Positions 49,800-63,800 of a stretch of DNA of 64,000 nucleotides are shown in pieces. Position numbers and translations under genes: made by a program. This stretch comes from Larix kaempferi. Taxonomy: Eukaryota; Streptophyta; Pinopsida; Pinales; Pinaceae. How positions within the stretch are numbered: the first letter of the stretch is position 1; each line of letters starts with the position of its first letter. Under the pieces are notes generated by a model. It had not been told where the DNA came from. It saw only the letters and a list, made by a program, of their open reading frames with translations, and made no database searches. The stretch lies in NCBI GenBank assembly GCA_027924585.1, contig BSBM01001447.1, forward strand, positions 744,001 to 808,000. Reading direction: 5' to 3'.

Positions 49800-51975
49800 C
49801 GCCAACTTTCGTGAAGTTCCGAGCTGTTTTCACACCCTTTAAGCCCAAGTCTAGCGAAAATGCACGATCGAGTTTCAACTTTGTCCAACTTCTCGAAATT
49901 TAAATTTGAGAATAGTTTTGGATGTCGCATTGGTAGGCGAGGGTCCACGCCAACTTTCGTGAAGTTCTGAGCTATTTTCACACCGTTTAAGCCCAAGTCT
50001 AGCGAAAATGCATGATCGAGTTTCAACTTTGACCAACTTCTCGGAATTGAAATTTGAGAATAGTTTTGGATGTCCCATTGGTAGACAAGCATCCAAACCA
50101 ACTTTCATGACGTTCCGAGCTATTTTCTCCCCCTTTAAGCCCAAGTCTAGCGAAAACGCACGGTCGAGTTTCCAATTTGACCAACTTCTCGGAATTGAAA
50201 ATTGAGCATAGATTTGGATGTCCCATTGGTAGACAAATGCACACGCCAACTTTCGTGACGTTCCGAGCTATTTTCACACCCTTTAAGCCCAAGTCTAGCG
50301 AAAACGCAAGATCGAGTTTCAACTTTGTCCAACTTCTCGGAATCGAAATTCGAGAATATTTTTGGATGTGCCATTGTTAGACAAGCGTCCAATCCAACTT
50401 TCGTGAAGTTTCAAGCTATTTTCTCCCCCTTTAAGCCCAAGTCTAGCGAAAATTCACGGTCGATTTTCAACTTTCACCATCTTCTCGGAATATCAATTTC
50501 AGAATAGATTTGGATGTCACATTGGTAGACGAGCGTCCACGCCAACTTTCGTGACGTTCCGAGCTATTTTCTCACCCTTTAAGCCCAAGTCTAGCGAAAA
50601 TGCAGTGTCGATTTTCAACTTTGACCAACTTCACGGAATATAAATTTGAGAATAGATTTGGATGTCCCATTGGTAGACAAGCGTCCACACCAACTTTCGT
50701 GACGTTCTGAGCTATTTTCTCCCTCTTTAAGCCCAAGTCTAGTGAAAACACACGGTCGAGTTTCGAATTTGACCAACTTCTCGGAATTGAAAATTGAGCA
50801 TAGATTTCAATGTCCCGTTGGTAGATAAATGCGCACGCCAACTTTGGTGATGTTCCGAGATATTTTCTCACCATTTAAGCCGAAGTCTAGCGAAAATGAA
50901 CAGTCGATTTTCAACTTTGACCAACTTCTCGGAATATAAATTTGAGAATAGATTTGGATGTCGCATTGGTAGACGAGCGTCCACGCCAACTTTCGTGACG
51001 TTCCGAGCTATTTTCACACCCTTTAAGCCCAAGTCTAGCGAAAACGCACGATCGAGTTTCAACTTTGACCAACTTCTCGGAATTGAAATTTGAGAATAGT
51101 TTTGGATGTCCCATTGGTAGGCAAGCGTCCACACCAACTTTCGTGACGCTGCGAGCTATTTTCTCCCCCTTTAAGCCCAAGTCTAGCAAAAATGCACGGT
51201 CGAGTTTCAAATTTGACCAACCTCTCGGAATAGAAAATTGAGCATAGATTTGGATGTCACGTTGGTAGACAAATGCGCATGCCAACGTTCGTGACGTTCT
51301 GAGCTATTTTCTCACCCTTTAAGCCTAAGTCTAGCGAAAACGCACGGTCGAGTTTCGAATTTGACCAACTTCTCGGAATTAAAAATTGAGCATAGATTTG
51401 GATGTCCCATTGGTAGAAAAGCGTCCACAACAACTTTCGTTACATTCCGAGCTATTTTCTCACCCTTTAAGCCTAAGTCTAGCGAAAATGCATGGTCGAT
51501 TTTCAACTTTGACCAACTTCTCGGAATATAAATTTGAGAATAGATTTAGATGTCGCATTGGTAGGCGAGGGTCCACGCCAACTTTCGTGAAGTTCCGAGC
51601 TATTTTCACACCCTTTAAGCCCAAGTCTAGCGAAAACGCACGATCGAGTTTCAACTTTGACCAACTTCTCGGAATTTAAATTTGAGAATAGTTTTGGATG
51701 TCCCATTGGTAGACGAGCGTCCACGCCAACTTTCGTGACGTTCTGAGCTATTTTCTCCCCCTTTAAGCCCAAGTCTAGTGAAAACGCACGGGCGAGTTTC
51801 GAATTTGACCAACTTCTCGGAATTAAAAATTGAGCATAGATTTGGATGTCCTGTTGGTAAACAAATGCGCACGCCAACTTTCATGACGTTCCGAGCTATT
51901 TTCTCACCCTTTAAGCCTAAGTGTAGCGAAAATGCACGGTCGATTTTCAACTTTGACCAACTTCTTGGAATTTAA
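49800..51975 (+). repeat. Block related to 31-34 kb
   Basis: The 3.96 kb sub-block recurs at about 49.83-50.20 kb. 51.46-51.98 kb matches 32.59-33.11 kb at +18,870 bp. In between are ordinary units with minor irregularities, such as aatgaacagtcg and ttcacggaatat. Confidence 0.7.
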
Positions 51976-53030
51976 ATTTGCGAATGGATTTTGATGTCAC
52001 ATTGGTAGACGAGCGTCCACGCCAACTTTCGTGACGTTCCGAGCTATTTTCGCACCCTTTAAGCCCAAGTCTAGCGAAAACGCACGACCGAGTTTCAACT
52101 TTGACTAACTTCTCGGAATTGAAATTTGAGAATAGTTTTGGATGTCCCATTGGTAGAAAAGCGTCCACAACAACTTTCGTGACGTTCCGAGCTATTTTCT
52201 CCCTCCTTAAGCACAAGTCTAGCGAAAACGCACGGTCGAATTTCGAATTTGACCAACTTCTCGGAATTGAAAATTGAGCATAGATTTGGATGTCCCGTTG
52301 GTAGACAAATGCTCACGCCAACTTTCGTGACGTTCTGAGCTATTTTCTCACCATTTAAGCCTAAGTGTAGAGAAAATGCACGGTCGATTTTCAACTTTGA
52401 CCAACATCTCGGAATTTAAATTTGAGAATGGATTTGGATGTCCCATTGGTAGATGAGCGTCCACGCCAACTTTCGTAATGTTCCGAGCTATTTTCACACC
52501 CTTTAAGCCCAAGTCTAGCGAAAACACACGATCGAGTTTCAACTTTGACCAACTTCTCAGAATTTAAATTTGAGAATAGTTTTGGATGTCCCATTGGTAG
52601 ACGAGCATCCACGCCAACTTTCGTGGCGTACCGAGCTATTTTCTCCCCCTTTAAGCCCAAGTCTAGCGAAAACACACGATCGAGTTTCGAATTTGACCAA
52701 CTTCTCGGAATTGAAAATTGAGCATAGATTTGGATGTCCCGTTGGTAGACAAATGCGCACGCCAACTTTCGTGACGTTCTGAGCTATTTTCTCACCCTTT
52801 AAGCCTAAGTGTAGCGAAAATGGACGGTCGATTTTCAACTTTGACCAACTACTCGGAATTTAAATTTGCGAATAGATTTGGATGTCGCATTGGTAGACGA
52901 GCGTCCACGCCAACTTTCATGACGTTCCGAGCTATTTTCTCCCACTTTAATCCCAAGTCTAGTGAAAACGCACAGTCGAGTTTTGAATTTGACCAACTTC
53001 TCGGAATTGAAAATTGAGCATAGATTTGGA
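51976..53030 (+). repeat. Copy related to 6.7-8.5 kb
   Basis: The cacgaccgagtttc, agaaaagcgtccacaac and cttaagcacaag units recur as at 6.84 kb. 52.39-52.80 kb then follows 8.05-8.46 kb at +44,337 bp, sharing ttcgtggcgtaccgagc. It leads into the third copy of the large unit. Confidence 0.75.
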
Positions 53031-55720
53031 TGTCCCATTGGTAGACAAATGCGCACGCCAACTTTCGTGACGTTCCGAGCTATTTTCTCACCCTTTAAGC
53101 CTAAGTCTAACGAAAACGCACGGTCAAGTTTCGAATTTGACCAACTTCTCGGAATTAAAAATTGAGCATAGATTTGGATGTCCCGTTGGTAGACAAATGC
53201 GCACGCCAACTTTCGTGACGTTCCGAGCTATTTTCTCACCCTTTAAGCCTAAGTGTAGAGAAAATGCACGGTCGATTTTCAACTTTGACCAACTTCTCGG
53301 AATTTAAATTTGCGAATAGATTTGGATGTCACATTGGTAGACGAGCGTCCACGCCAACTTTCGTAACCTTCCGAGCTATTTTCACACCCTTTAAGCCCAA
53401 GTCTAGCGAAAACGCACGATCGAGCTTCAACTTTGACCAACTTCTCAGAATTTAAATTTGAGAATAGTTTTGGATGTCCCATTGGTAGACGAGCGTCCAC
53501 GCCAACTTTCGTGACTTCCGAGCTATTTTCGCACCCTTTAAGCCCATGTCTAGCGAAAACGCACGATCGAGTTTCAACTTTGACTAACTTCTCGGAATTG
53601 AAATTTGACAATAGTTTTGGATGTCCCATTGGTAGACAAGCGTCCACACCAACTTTCGTGACGTTCGAAGCTATTTTCTCCCCCTTTAAGGCCAAGTCTA
53701 GTGAGAAGGCACGGTCGAGTTTCGAATTTGACCAACTTCTCGGAATTGAAAATTGAGCATAGAGTTGGATGTCCCATTGGTAGACAAATGCGCACGCCAA
53801 ATTTCGTGACGTTCCGAGCTATTTTCTCACCCTTTAAGCCTAAGTCTACCGAAAACGCACGGTCGAGTTTCGAATTTGACCAACTTCTCGGAATTAAAAA
53901 TTGAGCATAGATTTGGATGTCCCGTTGGTAGAAAAATGCGCACGCCAACTTTCGTGATGTTCCGAGCTATTTTCTCACCCTTTAAGCCTAAGTCTAGCGA
54001 AAACGCACGATCGAGTTTCAACTTTGATTAACTTCTCGGAATTGAAATTTGGGAATAGTTTTGGATGTCCCATTGGTAGACAAGCGTCCACACCAACTTT
54101 CGTGACGTTCCGAGCTATTTTCTCCCCCTTTAAGGCCAAGTCTAGTGAAAAGGCACGGTCGAGTTTTGAATTTGACCAACTTCTCGGAATTGAAAATTGA
54201 GCATAGATTTGGATGTCCCGTTGGTAGACAAATGCGCATGCCAACTTTCGTGACGTTCCGAGCTATTTTCTCACCCTTTAAGCCCAATTCTAGTGAAAAT
54301 GCACGGTCGATTTTCAACTTTGACCAACTTCTCGGAATATAATTTTGAGCATAGATTTGGATGTCCCGTTGGTAGACAAATGCGCACACCAATTTTCGTC
54401 ACATTACGAGCTAATTTCACACCCTTTAAGCTCAAGTCGAGCGAAAACGCACGGTCGAGTTTTGAATTTGACCAACTTCTCGGAATTGAAAATTGAGCAT
54501 AGATTTGGATGTCCCATTGGTAGACAAATGCGAACACCAACTTTCGTGACGTTCCAAGCTATTTTCTCCTCTACCGAAAATGAACGGTCGAGTTTCAACT
54601 TTCACCAACTTCTCGTAATTGAAGATTGAGCATTGTTTTGGATGTCCCATTTGTAGACAAGCATCCACACCAACATTCGTTACGTTTCGGGCTATTTTCT
54701 CCCCCTTTAAGCCCATGTGTAGCGAAAACGTACAGTCGAGTTACGACTTTCACCAACTTCTCGGAATTGAAAATTGAGCATAGATTTGGATGTCCCATTT
54801 GTAGACATTCGCGCACAACAACTTTCGTCACATTACAAGCTAATTTAACACCCTTTAAGCTCAAGTCTAGAGAAAACGCATGGTGGCATTTCGACTTTGA
54901 CCAACTTCTCGGAATTTAAATATGAGAATAGATTTGGATGTCCCGTTGGTAGACAAGTGCGCACGCCAACTTTCGTGACGTTGCGAGCTATTTTCCCTCC
55001 CTTTAAGCCCAAGTCTAGCGAAAATGCACGATCGAGTTTCAACTTTGACCAACTTCTCGGAATTGAAATTTGAGAATAGTCTTGGATTTCCCATTGGTAG
55101 ACAAGCGTCCACACCAACTTCGTGACGTTTCGAGCTATTTTCTCCCCCTTTAAGCCCAAGTCTAGCGAAAACGCATGGTCGAGTTTCGAATTTGACCAAC
55201 TTCTCGGAACTGAAATATGAGAATAGATTTGGATGTCCCATTGGTTGACAAGTGCGCACGCCAACTTTCGTGACGTTCCGAGCTATTTTCCCACCCTTCA
55301 AGCCCAAGTCTAGGGAAAACGCACGGTCGATTTTCAACTTTGACCAACTTCTCAGAATTTAAATTTCATAATGGATTTGGTTGTCCCGTTGGTAGATAAG
55401 TGCACACGCTAGCTTTCGTGACGTTCCGAGCTATTTTCTTCCCCTTTAAGCCTAACTCTAGAGAAAACCCACGATCGTGTTTTGGCTTTGACCTACTTCT
55501 CGGAAATGAAAATTGAGAATAGATTTGGATGTCCCATTTGTAGACATGCACGCACAACAACTTTTGTGACGTTACGAGCTAATTTCACACCCTTTAAGCT
55601 CAAGTCTAGCAAAAACGCATGGTGGCGTTTTGAATTTGACCAACTTTTGGGAGTTGAAATTTGAAAATAGATTTGGATGTCCCGTTGGTAGACAAGTGCA
55701 CATGCCAACTTTCGTGACCA
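53030..55720 (+). repeat. Third, distant copy of the 9.0-11.8 kb unit
   Basis: This copy is at +44,046 bp from about 8.98-11.27 kb, then at +43,897 bp after one monomer is lost near 55.32 kb. Unlike unit B it keeps the divergent monomers around 55.35-55.70 kb. It ends abruptly at the irregular join near 55,718. It shows the same shortened linker at 54,562 as units A and B at 10,517 and 13,908. Confidence 0.82.
55350..55705 (+). repeat. Divergent monomers, second copy
   Basis: These match 11.45-11.81 kb at an offset of 43,897 bp and keep the rare states gtagataagtgcacacgct and gacctacttctcgg. Small differences exist, such as gttccgagc here against gtgccgagc in the first copy. Confidence 0.75.
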
Positions 55721-55735
55721 ACTTCTAGCGAAAAT
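55706..55735 (+). repeat. Irregular join ending the third large-unit copy
   Basis: The sequence ttcgtgaccaacttctagcg joins the gtgacg site directly to tctagcgaaaatgc of the next monomer. The gagctatttt to ccctttaag segment of about 30 bp is absent. Left of the join the block follows 11.8 kb; right of it the sequence follows 12.0 kb. I saw no second copy of this join. Confidence 0.78.
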
Positions 55736-55992
55736 GCACGGTCGATTTTCAACTTTGACCAACTTCTCGGAATTTAAATTTGAGGATGGATTTGGATGTC
55801 ACATCGGTAGACGAGCATCCACGCCAACTTTCGTAACGTTCCAAGCTATTTTCACACCCTTTAAGCCCAAGTATAGCGAAAACACACGATCGAGTTTCAA
55901 CTTTGACCAACTTCTTGGAATTTAAATTTGAGAATAGATTTGGATGTCTCGTTGGTAGACAAATGCGCACACCAACTTTCATGACGTTCTGA

Positions 55993-56008
55993 GCTATTTT
56001 CAACTCTG
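55993..56008 (+). repeat. 45 bp deletion junction, site 3 of 4
   Basis: The join reads gagctattttcaactctgac, the same breakpoint with one substitution after it. It opens the 56 kb segment that parallels 17.7-18.8 kb. Confidence 0.82.
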
Positions 56009-56392
56009 ACCAACTTCTCGGAATTTAAATTTGCGAATAGATTTGGATGTCAGATTGGTAAACGAGCGTCCACGCCAACTTTCGTAATGTTCCGAGCTAT
56101 TTTCACACCCTTTAAGCCCAAGTCTAACGAAAACGCATGATCGAGTTTCAACTTTGACTAACTTCTCGGAATTGAAATTTCAGAATAGTTTTGGATGTCG
56201 CATTGGTAGACAAACGTCCACACCAACTTTCGTGACGTTCCGAGCTATTTTCTCTCCCTTTAAGCCCAAGTCTAGTGAAAACGCACGGTCGAGTTTCGAA
56301 TTTGACCAACTTCTCGGAATTGAAAATTGAGCATAGATTTGGATGTCCCGTTGGTAGACAAATGCGCACGCCAACTTTCGTGACGTTCCGAG

Positions 56393-56408
56393 CTATTTTC
56401 AACTTTGA
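56393..56408 (+). repeat. 45 bp deletion junction, site 4 of 4
   Basis: The join gctattttcaactttgacc is identical to site 1. It is followed by the cagattggtagacgagcg variant. Confidence 0.85.
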
Positions 56409-56949
56409 CCAACTTCTCGGAATTTAAATTTGCGAATAGATTTGGATGTCAGATTGGTAGACGAGCGTCCACGCCAACTTTCGTAACGTTCCGTGCTATT
56501 TTCACACCCTTTAAGCCCAAGTCTAACGAAAACGCACGATCGAGTTTCAACTTTGACTAACTTCTCAGAATTGAAATTTGAGTATAGTTTTGGATGTCGC
56601 GTTGGTAGACAAGCGTTCACACCAACTTTCGTAACGTTCCGAGTTATTTTCTCCCCCTTTAAGCCCAAGTCTAGTGAAAACGCACGGTCGAGTTTCGAAT
56701 TTGACCAACTTCTCAGAATTGAAAATTGAGCATAGATTTGGATGTCCCGTTGGTAGAAAAATGCACACGCCAACTTTCGTGACGTTCTGAGCTATTTTCT
56801 CACCCTTTAAGCCTAAGTCTAGCAAAATGCACGGTCGATTTTCAACTTTGACAAACTTCTCGGAATTTAAATTTGAGAATGGATTTGGATGTCAGATTGG
56901 TAGACGAACGTCCACGCCAACTTTCGTAACGTTCCGAGCTATTTTCACA

Positions 56950-57840
56950 CCCTTTAAGCCCAAGTCTAACGAAAACGCACGATCGAGTTTCAACTTTGAC
57001 TAACTTCTCGGAATTGAAATTTGAGAATAGATTTGGATGTCCCATTGGTAGACAAGCGTCCACACCAACGTTGGTGACGTTCCGAGCTATTTTCTCCCCC
57101 TTTAATCCCAAGTCTAGCGAAAACGCACGGTCGAGTTTCAAATTTGACCAACTTCTCGGAATTGAAAATTGAACATAGATTTGGATGTCCCGTTGGTAGA
57201 CAAAAGTGCACGCCAACTTTCGTGACGTTTCAAGCTATTTTCTCGCCTTTTATGCCCAAGTCTAGTGAAAACCCACGGTCGATTTTCAACTTTGACCAAC
57301 TTCTCGGAATTTAAATTGAGAATAGATTTTGATGTCCCATTTGTAGACATGTGCGCACAGCAACTTTCATGACATTACGAGCTAATTTCACATCCTTTAA
57401 GCTCAATTCTAGCGAAAACGCACGATCGAGTTTCAACTTTGACCAACTTCTCGGAATTGAAATTTGAGAATAGTTTTGAATGTCCCACTGGTAGACAAGC
57501 GTCCACACCAACTTTCGTGACGTTCCGAGCTATTTTCTCCCCCTTTAAGCCCAAGTCTAGCGAAAACGCACGGTCGAGTTTCCAATTTGACCAACTTCTC
57601 AGAATTGAAAATTGAGCATAGATTGGGATGTCCCGTTGGTAGACAAATGCTCATGACAGCTTTCGTGACGTTCCGAGTTATTTTCTCACCCTTTAAGCCT
57701 AAGTCTAACGAAAATGCACAGTCGATTTTCAACTTTGACCAAATTCTTGGAATTTAAATTTGAGAATAGATTTGGATGTCACATTGGTAGACGAGCGTCC
57801 ACGCCAACTTTAGTGACGTTCCGAGCTATTTTCACACCCT
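56950..57840 (+). repeat. Copy of 19.44-20.33 kb
   Basis: The offset is 37,514 bp. Shared rare states are acaaaagtgcacgcc, a monomer with aaattgagaatagattttg and catttgtagacatgtgcg, and gctcatgacagctttcg. The copy ends in the in-register junction at 57,828-57,868. Confidence 0.82.
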
Positions 57841-57868
57841 TTAAGCCCAAGTCTAGCGAAAACGCACG
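57828..57868 (+). repeat. In-register recombination junction between two blocks
   Basis: Upstream of this interval the sequence follows 19.4-20.33 kb (offset 37,514), including the private variant actttagtgacg. Downstream it follows 2.65 kb onward (offset 55,206), with the private variant gattaaattcttgg. The switch happens inside a stretch common to both parents, from gctattttcacaccc to gcgaaaacgca, and no bases are gained or lost. This is the expected product of unequal homologous crossover or conversion between aligned monomers. A join made during assembly between similar contigs would look the same. Confidence 0.7.
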
Positions 57869-60800
57869 ATCGAGTTTCAACTTTGATTAAATTCTTGGAA
57901 TTGAAATTTGAGAATAGTTTTGGATGTCCCATTGGTAGACAAGCGTCCACACCAACTTTCTTGACGTTCCGAGCTATTTCACACCCTTTAAGCCCAACTC
58001 TAGCGAAAACGCACGGTCGAGTTTTGAATCTGAACAACTTCTTGGAATTGAAAATTGAGCATAGATTTGGATGTCCCGTTGGTAGACAAATGCGCACGCG
58101 AACTTTCGTGACATTCCGAGCTATTTTCTCACCCTTTAAGCCTAAGTGTAGCGAAAATGCACGATCGATTTTCAACTTTGACCAACTTCTCGAAATATAA
58201 ATTTGAGAATAGATTTGGATGTCACATTGGTAGACGAGCGTCCACGCCAACTTTCGTGACGTTCCGATCTATTTTCACACCCTTTAAGCCCAAGTCTAGG
58301 GACAACGCATGGTCGAGTTTCGAATTTGACCAACTTCTCAGAATTAAAAATTGAGCATAGATTTGGATGTCCCGTTGGTAGACAAATGCGCACGCCAACT
58401 TTCATGACATTCCGAGCTATTTTCTCACCCTTTAAGCCCAAGTCTAGCGAAAATGCACGGTCGATTTTCAACTTTGACCAACTTCTCGGAATATAAATTT
58501 GAGAATAGATTTGGATGTCCCATTGGTAGGCAAGCGTCCACACGAACGTTTGTGATGTTCCGAGCTATTTTCTCCCTCCTTAAGCCCAAGTCTAGTGAAA
58601 ACGCACGGTCAAGTTTCGAATTTGACCAACTTCTCGTAATTTAAAATTGAGCATAGATTTGGATGTCCCGTTGGCAGACAAATGCGCACGCCAACTTTCG
58701 TGACGTTCCGAGCTATTTTCACACCCTTTAAGCCCAAGTCTAGCGAAAGCGCACGATTGAGTTTCAACTTTGTCCAACTTCTCGGAATCGAAATTCGAGA
58801 ATAGTTTTGGATGTCCCATTGGTAGAAAAGTGTCCACACCAACTTTCGTGATGTTCCGAGCTATTTTCTCCCCCTTTAAGCCCAAGTCTAGCAAAACGCA
58901 CGATCGAGTTTCAACTTTGACTAACTTCTCGGAATTGAAGTTTGAGAATAGTTTGGGATGTCCCATTGGTACACGAGCGTCCACGCCAACTTTCGTAATG
59001 TTTCGAGTTATTTTCACACCCTTTAAGCCCAAGTCTAGTGAAAACGCACGGTCGAGTTTCAAATTTGACCAACTTCTCAGAAAAAAAAATTGAGCATAGA
59101 TTTGGCTGTCCTGTTGGTAGACAAATGTGCACGCCAACTTTCGTGACTTTCTGACCTATTTTCTCACCCTTTAATCCTAAGTCTAGCGAAAATGCACGAT
59201 CGAGTTTCAACTTTGACCAACTTCTCGAAATTTAAATTTGAGAATAGTTTTGGATGTCGCATTGGTAGGCGAGGGTCCACGCCAACTTTTGTGAAGTTCT
59301 GAGTTATTTTCACACCCTTTAAGCCCAAGTCTAGCGAAAATGCACGATCGAGTTTCAACTTTGACCAACTTCTCGGAATTGAAATTTGAGAATAGTTTTG
59401 GATGTCCCATTGGTAGACAAGCATCCACACAAACTTTCATGACGTTCCGAGCTATTTTCTCCCCCTTTAAGCCCAAGTCTAGCGAAAACGCACGGTCGAG
59501 TTTCCAATTTGACCAACTTCTTGGAATAGAAAATTGAGCATAGATTTGGATGTCATGTTGGTAGACAAATGCGCACGCCAACGTTCGTGACGTTCTGAGC
59601 TATTTTCTCACCCTTTAAGCCTAAGTCTAGCGAAAACACACGGTCGAGTTTCGAATTTGACCAACTTCTCGGAATTAAAAATTGAGCATAGATTTGGATG
59701 TCCCGTTGGTAGAAAAATGCGCACGCCAACTTTCGTCACATTACGAGCTAATGGATTTCGATGTCACATTAGTAGACGAGCATCCACGCCAACTTTCGTG
59801 ACATTCTGAGCTATTTTCACACCCTTTAGGCCCAAGTCTAGCGAAAACGCACGATCGAGTTTCAACTTTGACTAACTTCTCGGAATTGAAATTTGAGAAT
59901 AGTTTTGGATGTCCCATTGGTAGAGAAGGGTCCACACCAACTTTCGTGACGTTCTGAGCTATTTTTTCCCCGTTTAAGCCCAAGTCAAGCGAAAACGCAC
60001 GATCGAGTTTCGAATTTGACCGACTTCTCAGAATTGAAAATTGAGCATAGATTTGGTTGTCCCGTTGGTAGACAAATGCTCACGCCAACTTTCGTGACGT
60101 TCCGAGCTATTTTCACACCCTTTAAGCCCAAGTCTAGCGAAAACGCACGATCGAGTTTCAACTTTGACCAACTTCTCGGAATTTAAATTTGAGAATAGTT
60201 TTGGATGTCCCATTGGTAGGCGAGCATCCACGCCAACTTTCGTGACGTTCCGAGCTATTTTCTCCTTTTTTAAGCCCAAGTCTAGCGAAAACGCACGATC
60301 GAGTTTCGAATTTGACCAACTTATCAGAATTGAAAATTGAGCATAGATTTGGATGTCCCGTTGGTAGACAAATGCGCACGCCAACTTTCGTGACGTTCTG
60401 AGCTATTTTCTCACCCTTTAAGCCTAGGTCTAGCGAAAACGCATGGTCGAGTTTCGAATTTGACCAACTTCTCGGAATTAAAAATTGAGCATAGATTTGG
60501 ATTTCATGTTGGTAGACAAATGCGCACGCTAACTTTCGTGACGTTCCGAGCTATTTTCTCCCCCTTTAAGCCCAAGTCTAGCGAAAACGCACGATCGAGT
60601 TTCAACTTTGACCAACTTCTCGGAATTTAAATTTGAGAATAGTTTTGGATGTCCCATTGGTAGACACGCATCCACCCCAACTTTCGTGACGTTCCGAGCT
60701 ATTTTCTCCCCCTTTAAGCCCAAGTCTAGCGAAAACACACGATCGAGTTACGAATTTGACCAACTTCTCGGAATTGAAAATTGAGCATAGATTTGGATGT

Positions 60801-63800
60801 CCCGTTGGTAGACAAATTCGCACGCCAACTTTCGTGACGTTCTGAGCTATTTTCTCACCCTTTAAGCCTAGGTCTAGCAAAAACGCATGGTCGAGGTTCG
60901 AATTTGACCAACTTCTCGGAATTAAAAATTGAGCATAGATTTGGATGTCCCGTTGATAGACAAATGCGCACGCCAACTTTCTTCACATTACGAGCTAATT
61001 TCACACCCTTTGAGCTCAAGTCGAGAGAAAACGCACGGTCGAGTTTCAAGTTTGTCCAACTTCTCGGAATTGAAAATTGATCATAGATTTGGATGTCCCG
61101 TTTATAGACAAATGCGCAGGCCAACTTTCGTGATGTTCCGAGCTATTTTATCACCGTTTAAGCCTAAGTCTAGCAAAAACGCACGATCGAGTTTCAACTT
61201 TGATTAACTTCTCGGAATTGAAATTTGAGAATAGTTTTGGATGTCCCATTGGTAGACAAGCGTCCACACCAACTTTCGTGACGTTCTGAGCTATTTTCTC
61301 TCCCTTTAAGGCCAAGTCTAGTGAAAAGGCACGGTCGAGTTACGAATTTGACCAACTTCTCGGAATTGAAAATTGAGCACAGATTTGGATGTCCCGTTGG
61401 TAGACAAATTCGCACGCCAACTTTCGTGACGTTCTGAGCTATTTTCTCACCCTTTAAGCCTAGGTATAGCGAAAACGCATGGTCGAGGTTCGAATTTGAC
61501 CAACTTCTCGGAATTAAAAATTGAGCATAGATTTGGATGTCCCGTTGGTAGACAAATGTGCACGCCAACTTTCGTGACGTTCCGAGCTATTTTCTCACCC
61601 TTTACGCCTAAGTCTAGCGAAAACGCACGGTCAAGTTTTGAATTTGACCAACTTCTCGGAATTAAAAATTGAGCATAGATTTGGATGTCCCATTGGTAGA
61701 CAAATGCTCACGCGAACTTTCATGACGTTCCGAGCTATTTTCTCACCCTTTAAGCCTAAGTGTAGCGAAAATGCACGGTCGATTTTCAACTTTGACCAAC
61801 TTCTCGGAATTTAAATTTGCAAATGGATTTTGATGTCACATTGGTAGACGAGCGTCCACGCCAACTTTCGTGACGTTTCGAGCTATTTTCGCACCCTTTA
61901 AGCCCAAGTCTAGCGAAAACGCACGACCGAGTTTCAACTTTGACTAACTTCTCGGAATTGAAATTTGAGAATAGTTTTGGATGTCCCATTGGTAGAAAAG
62001 CGTCCACAACAATTTTCGTGACGTTCCGAGCTATTTTCTCCCTCCTTAAGCACAAGTCTAGCGAAAACGCACGGTCGAATTTCGAATTTGACCAACTTCT
62101 CGGAATTGAAAATTGAGCATAGATTTGGATGTCCCGTTGGTAGACAAATGCTCACGCCAACTTTCGTGACGTTCTGAGCTATTTTCTCACCCTTTAAGCC
62201 TAAGTGTAGAGAAAATACACGGTCGATTTTCAACTTTGACCAACTACTCGAAATTTAAATTTGCGAATAGATTTGGATGTCGCATTGGTAGACAAGCGTC
62301 CACGCCAACTTTCATGGTGTTCCGAGCTATTTTCGCACCCTTTAAGCCCAAGTCTAGCGAAAACGCACGATCGAGTTTCAACTTTGACTAACTTCTCGGA
62401 AATGAAATTTGAGAATAGTTTTGGATGTCCCATTGGTAGACAAGCGTCCACACCAACTTTCGTGACGTTCCGAGCTATTTTACATTAATCCCAAGTCTAG
62501 TGAAAACGCACGGTCGAGTTTCGAATTTGACCAACTTCTCAGAATTGAAAATTGAGCATAGATTTGGATGTCCCATTGGTAGACAAATGCGCACCGCCAA
62601 CTTTCGTGACGTTCCGAGCTATTTTCTAACCCTTTAAGCCTAAGTCTAACGAAAACGCACGGTCGAGTTTCGAATTTGACCAACTTCTCAGAATTTAAAT
62701 TTGCGAATAGATTTGGATGTCACATTGGTAGACGAGCGTCCACGCCAACTTTCGTGACGTTCCGAGCTATTTTCTCCCCCTTTAAGCCCAAGTCTAGCGA
62801 AAACGCACGATCGAGTTTCGAATTTGACCAACTTCTTGGAATTGAAAATTGAGCATAGATTTGGATGTCCCGTTGGTAGACAAATGCGCACGCCAACTTT
62901 CGTGACGTTCTGAGCTATTTTCTCACCCTTTAAGCCTAGGTCTAGCGAAAACGCATGGTCGAGTTTCGAATTTGACCAACTTCTCGGAATTGAAAATTCA
63001 GCATAGATTTGGATGTCCCATTGGTAGACAAATGCTCACGCGAAATTTCGTGACGTTCGAGCTGTTTTCTCCCCCTTTAAGCCCAAATCTAGCGAAAACG
63101 CACGATCGAGTTTCAACTTTGACCAACATCTCGGAATTTAAATTTGAGAATGGATTTTGATGTCCCATTGGTAGATGAGTGTCCACGCCAACTTTCGTAA
63201 TGTTCCGAGCTATTTTCACACCCTTTAAGCCCAAGTCTAGCGAAAACACACGATCGAGTTTCAACTTTGACCAACTTCTCGGAATTTAAATTTGAGAATA
63301 GTTTTGGATGTCCCATTGGTAGACGAGCATCCACGCCAACTTTCGTGGCGTACCGAGCTATTTTCTCCCCCTTTAAGCCCAAGTCTAGCGAAAACACACG
63401 ATCGAGTTTCGAATTTGACCAACTTCTCGGAATTGAAAATTGAGCATAGATTTGGATGTCCCGTTGGTAGACAAATGCGCACGCCAACTTTCGTGACGTT
63501 CTGAGCTATTTTCTCACCCTTTAAGCCTAAGTGTAGCGAAAATACACGGTCGATTTTCAACTTTGACCAACTACTCGAAATTTAAATTTGCGAATAGATT
63601 TGGATGTCGCATTGGTAGACAAGCGTCCACGCCAACTTTCATGGCGTTCCGAGCTATTTTCGCACCCTTTAAGCCCAAGTCTAGCGAAAACGCACGATCG
63701 AGTTTCAACTTTGACTAACTTCTCGGAAATGAAATTTGAGAATAGTTTTGGATGTCCCATTGGTAGACAAGCGTCCACACCAACTTTCGTGACGTTCCGA

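Larger units (their letters stand above)
55990..56950 (+). repeat. Copy of 17.7-18.85 kb
   Basis: This copy is offset by about 38,256 bp at the start and 38,107 bp later, because 17.85-18.15 kb has an extra monomer. It shares the 45 bp deletion units, the cagattggtag variant and the agcaaaatgcacgg contraction near 56,821. It passes into the next block about 592 bp earlier than the proximal region does, which is four monomers fewer. Confidence 0.78.
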
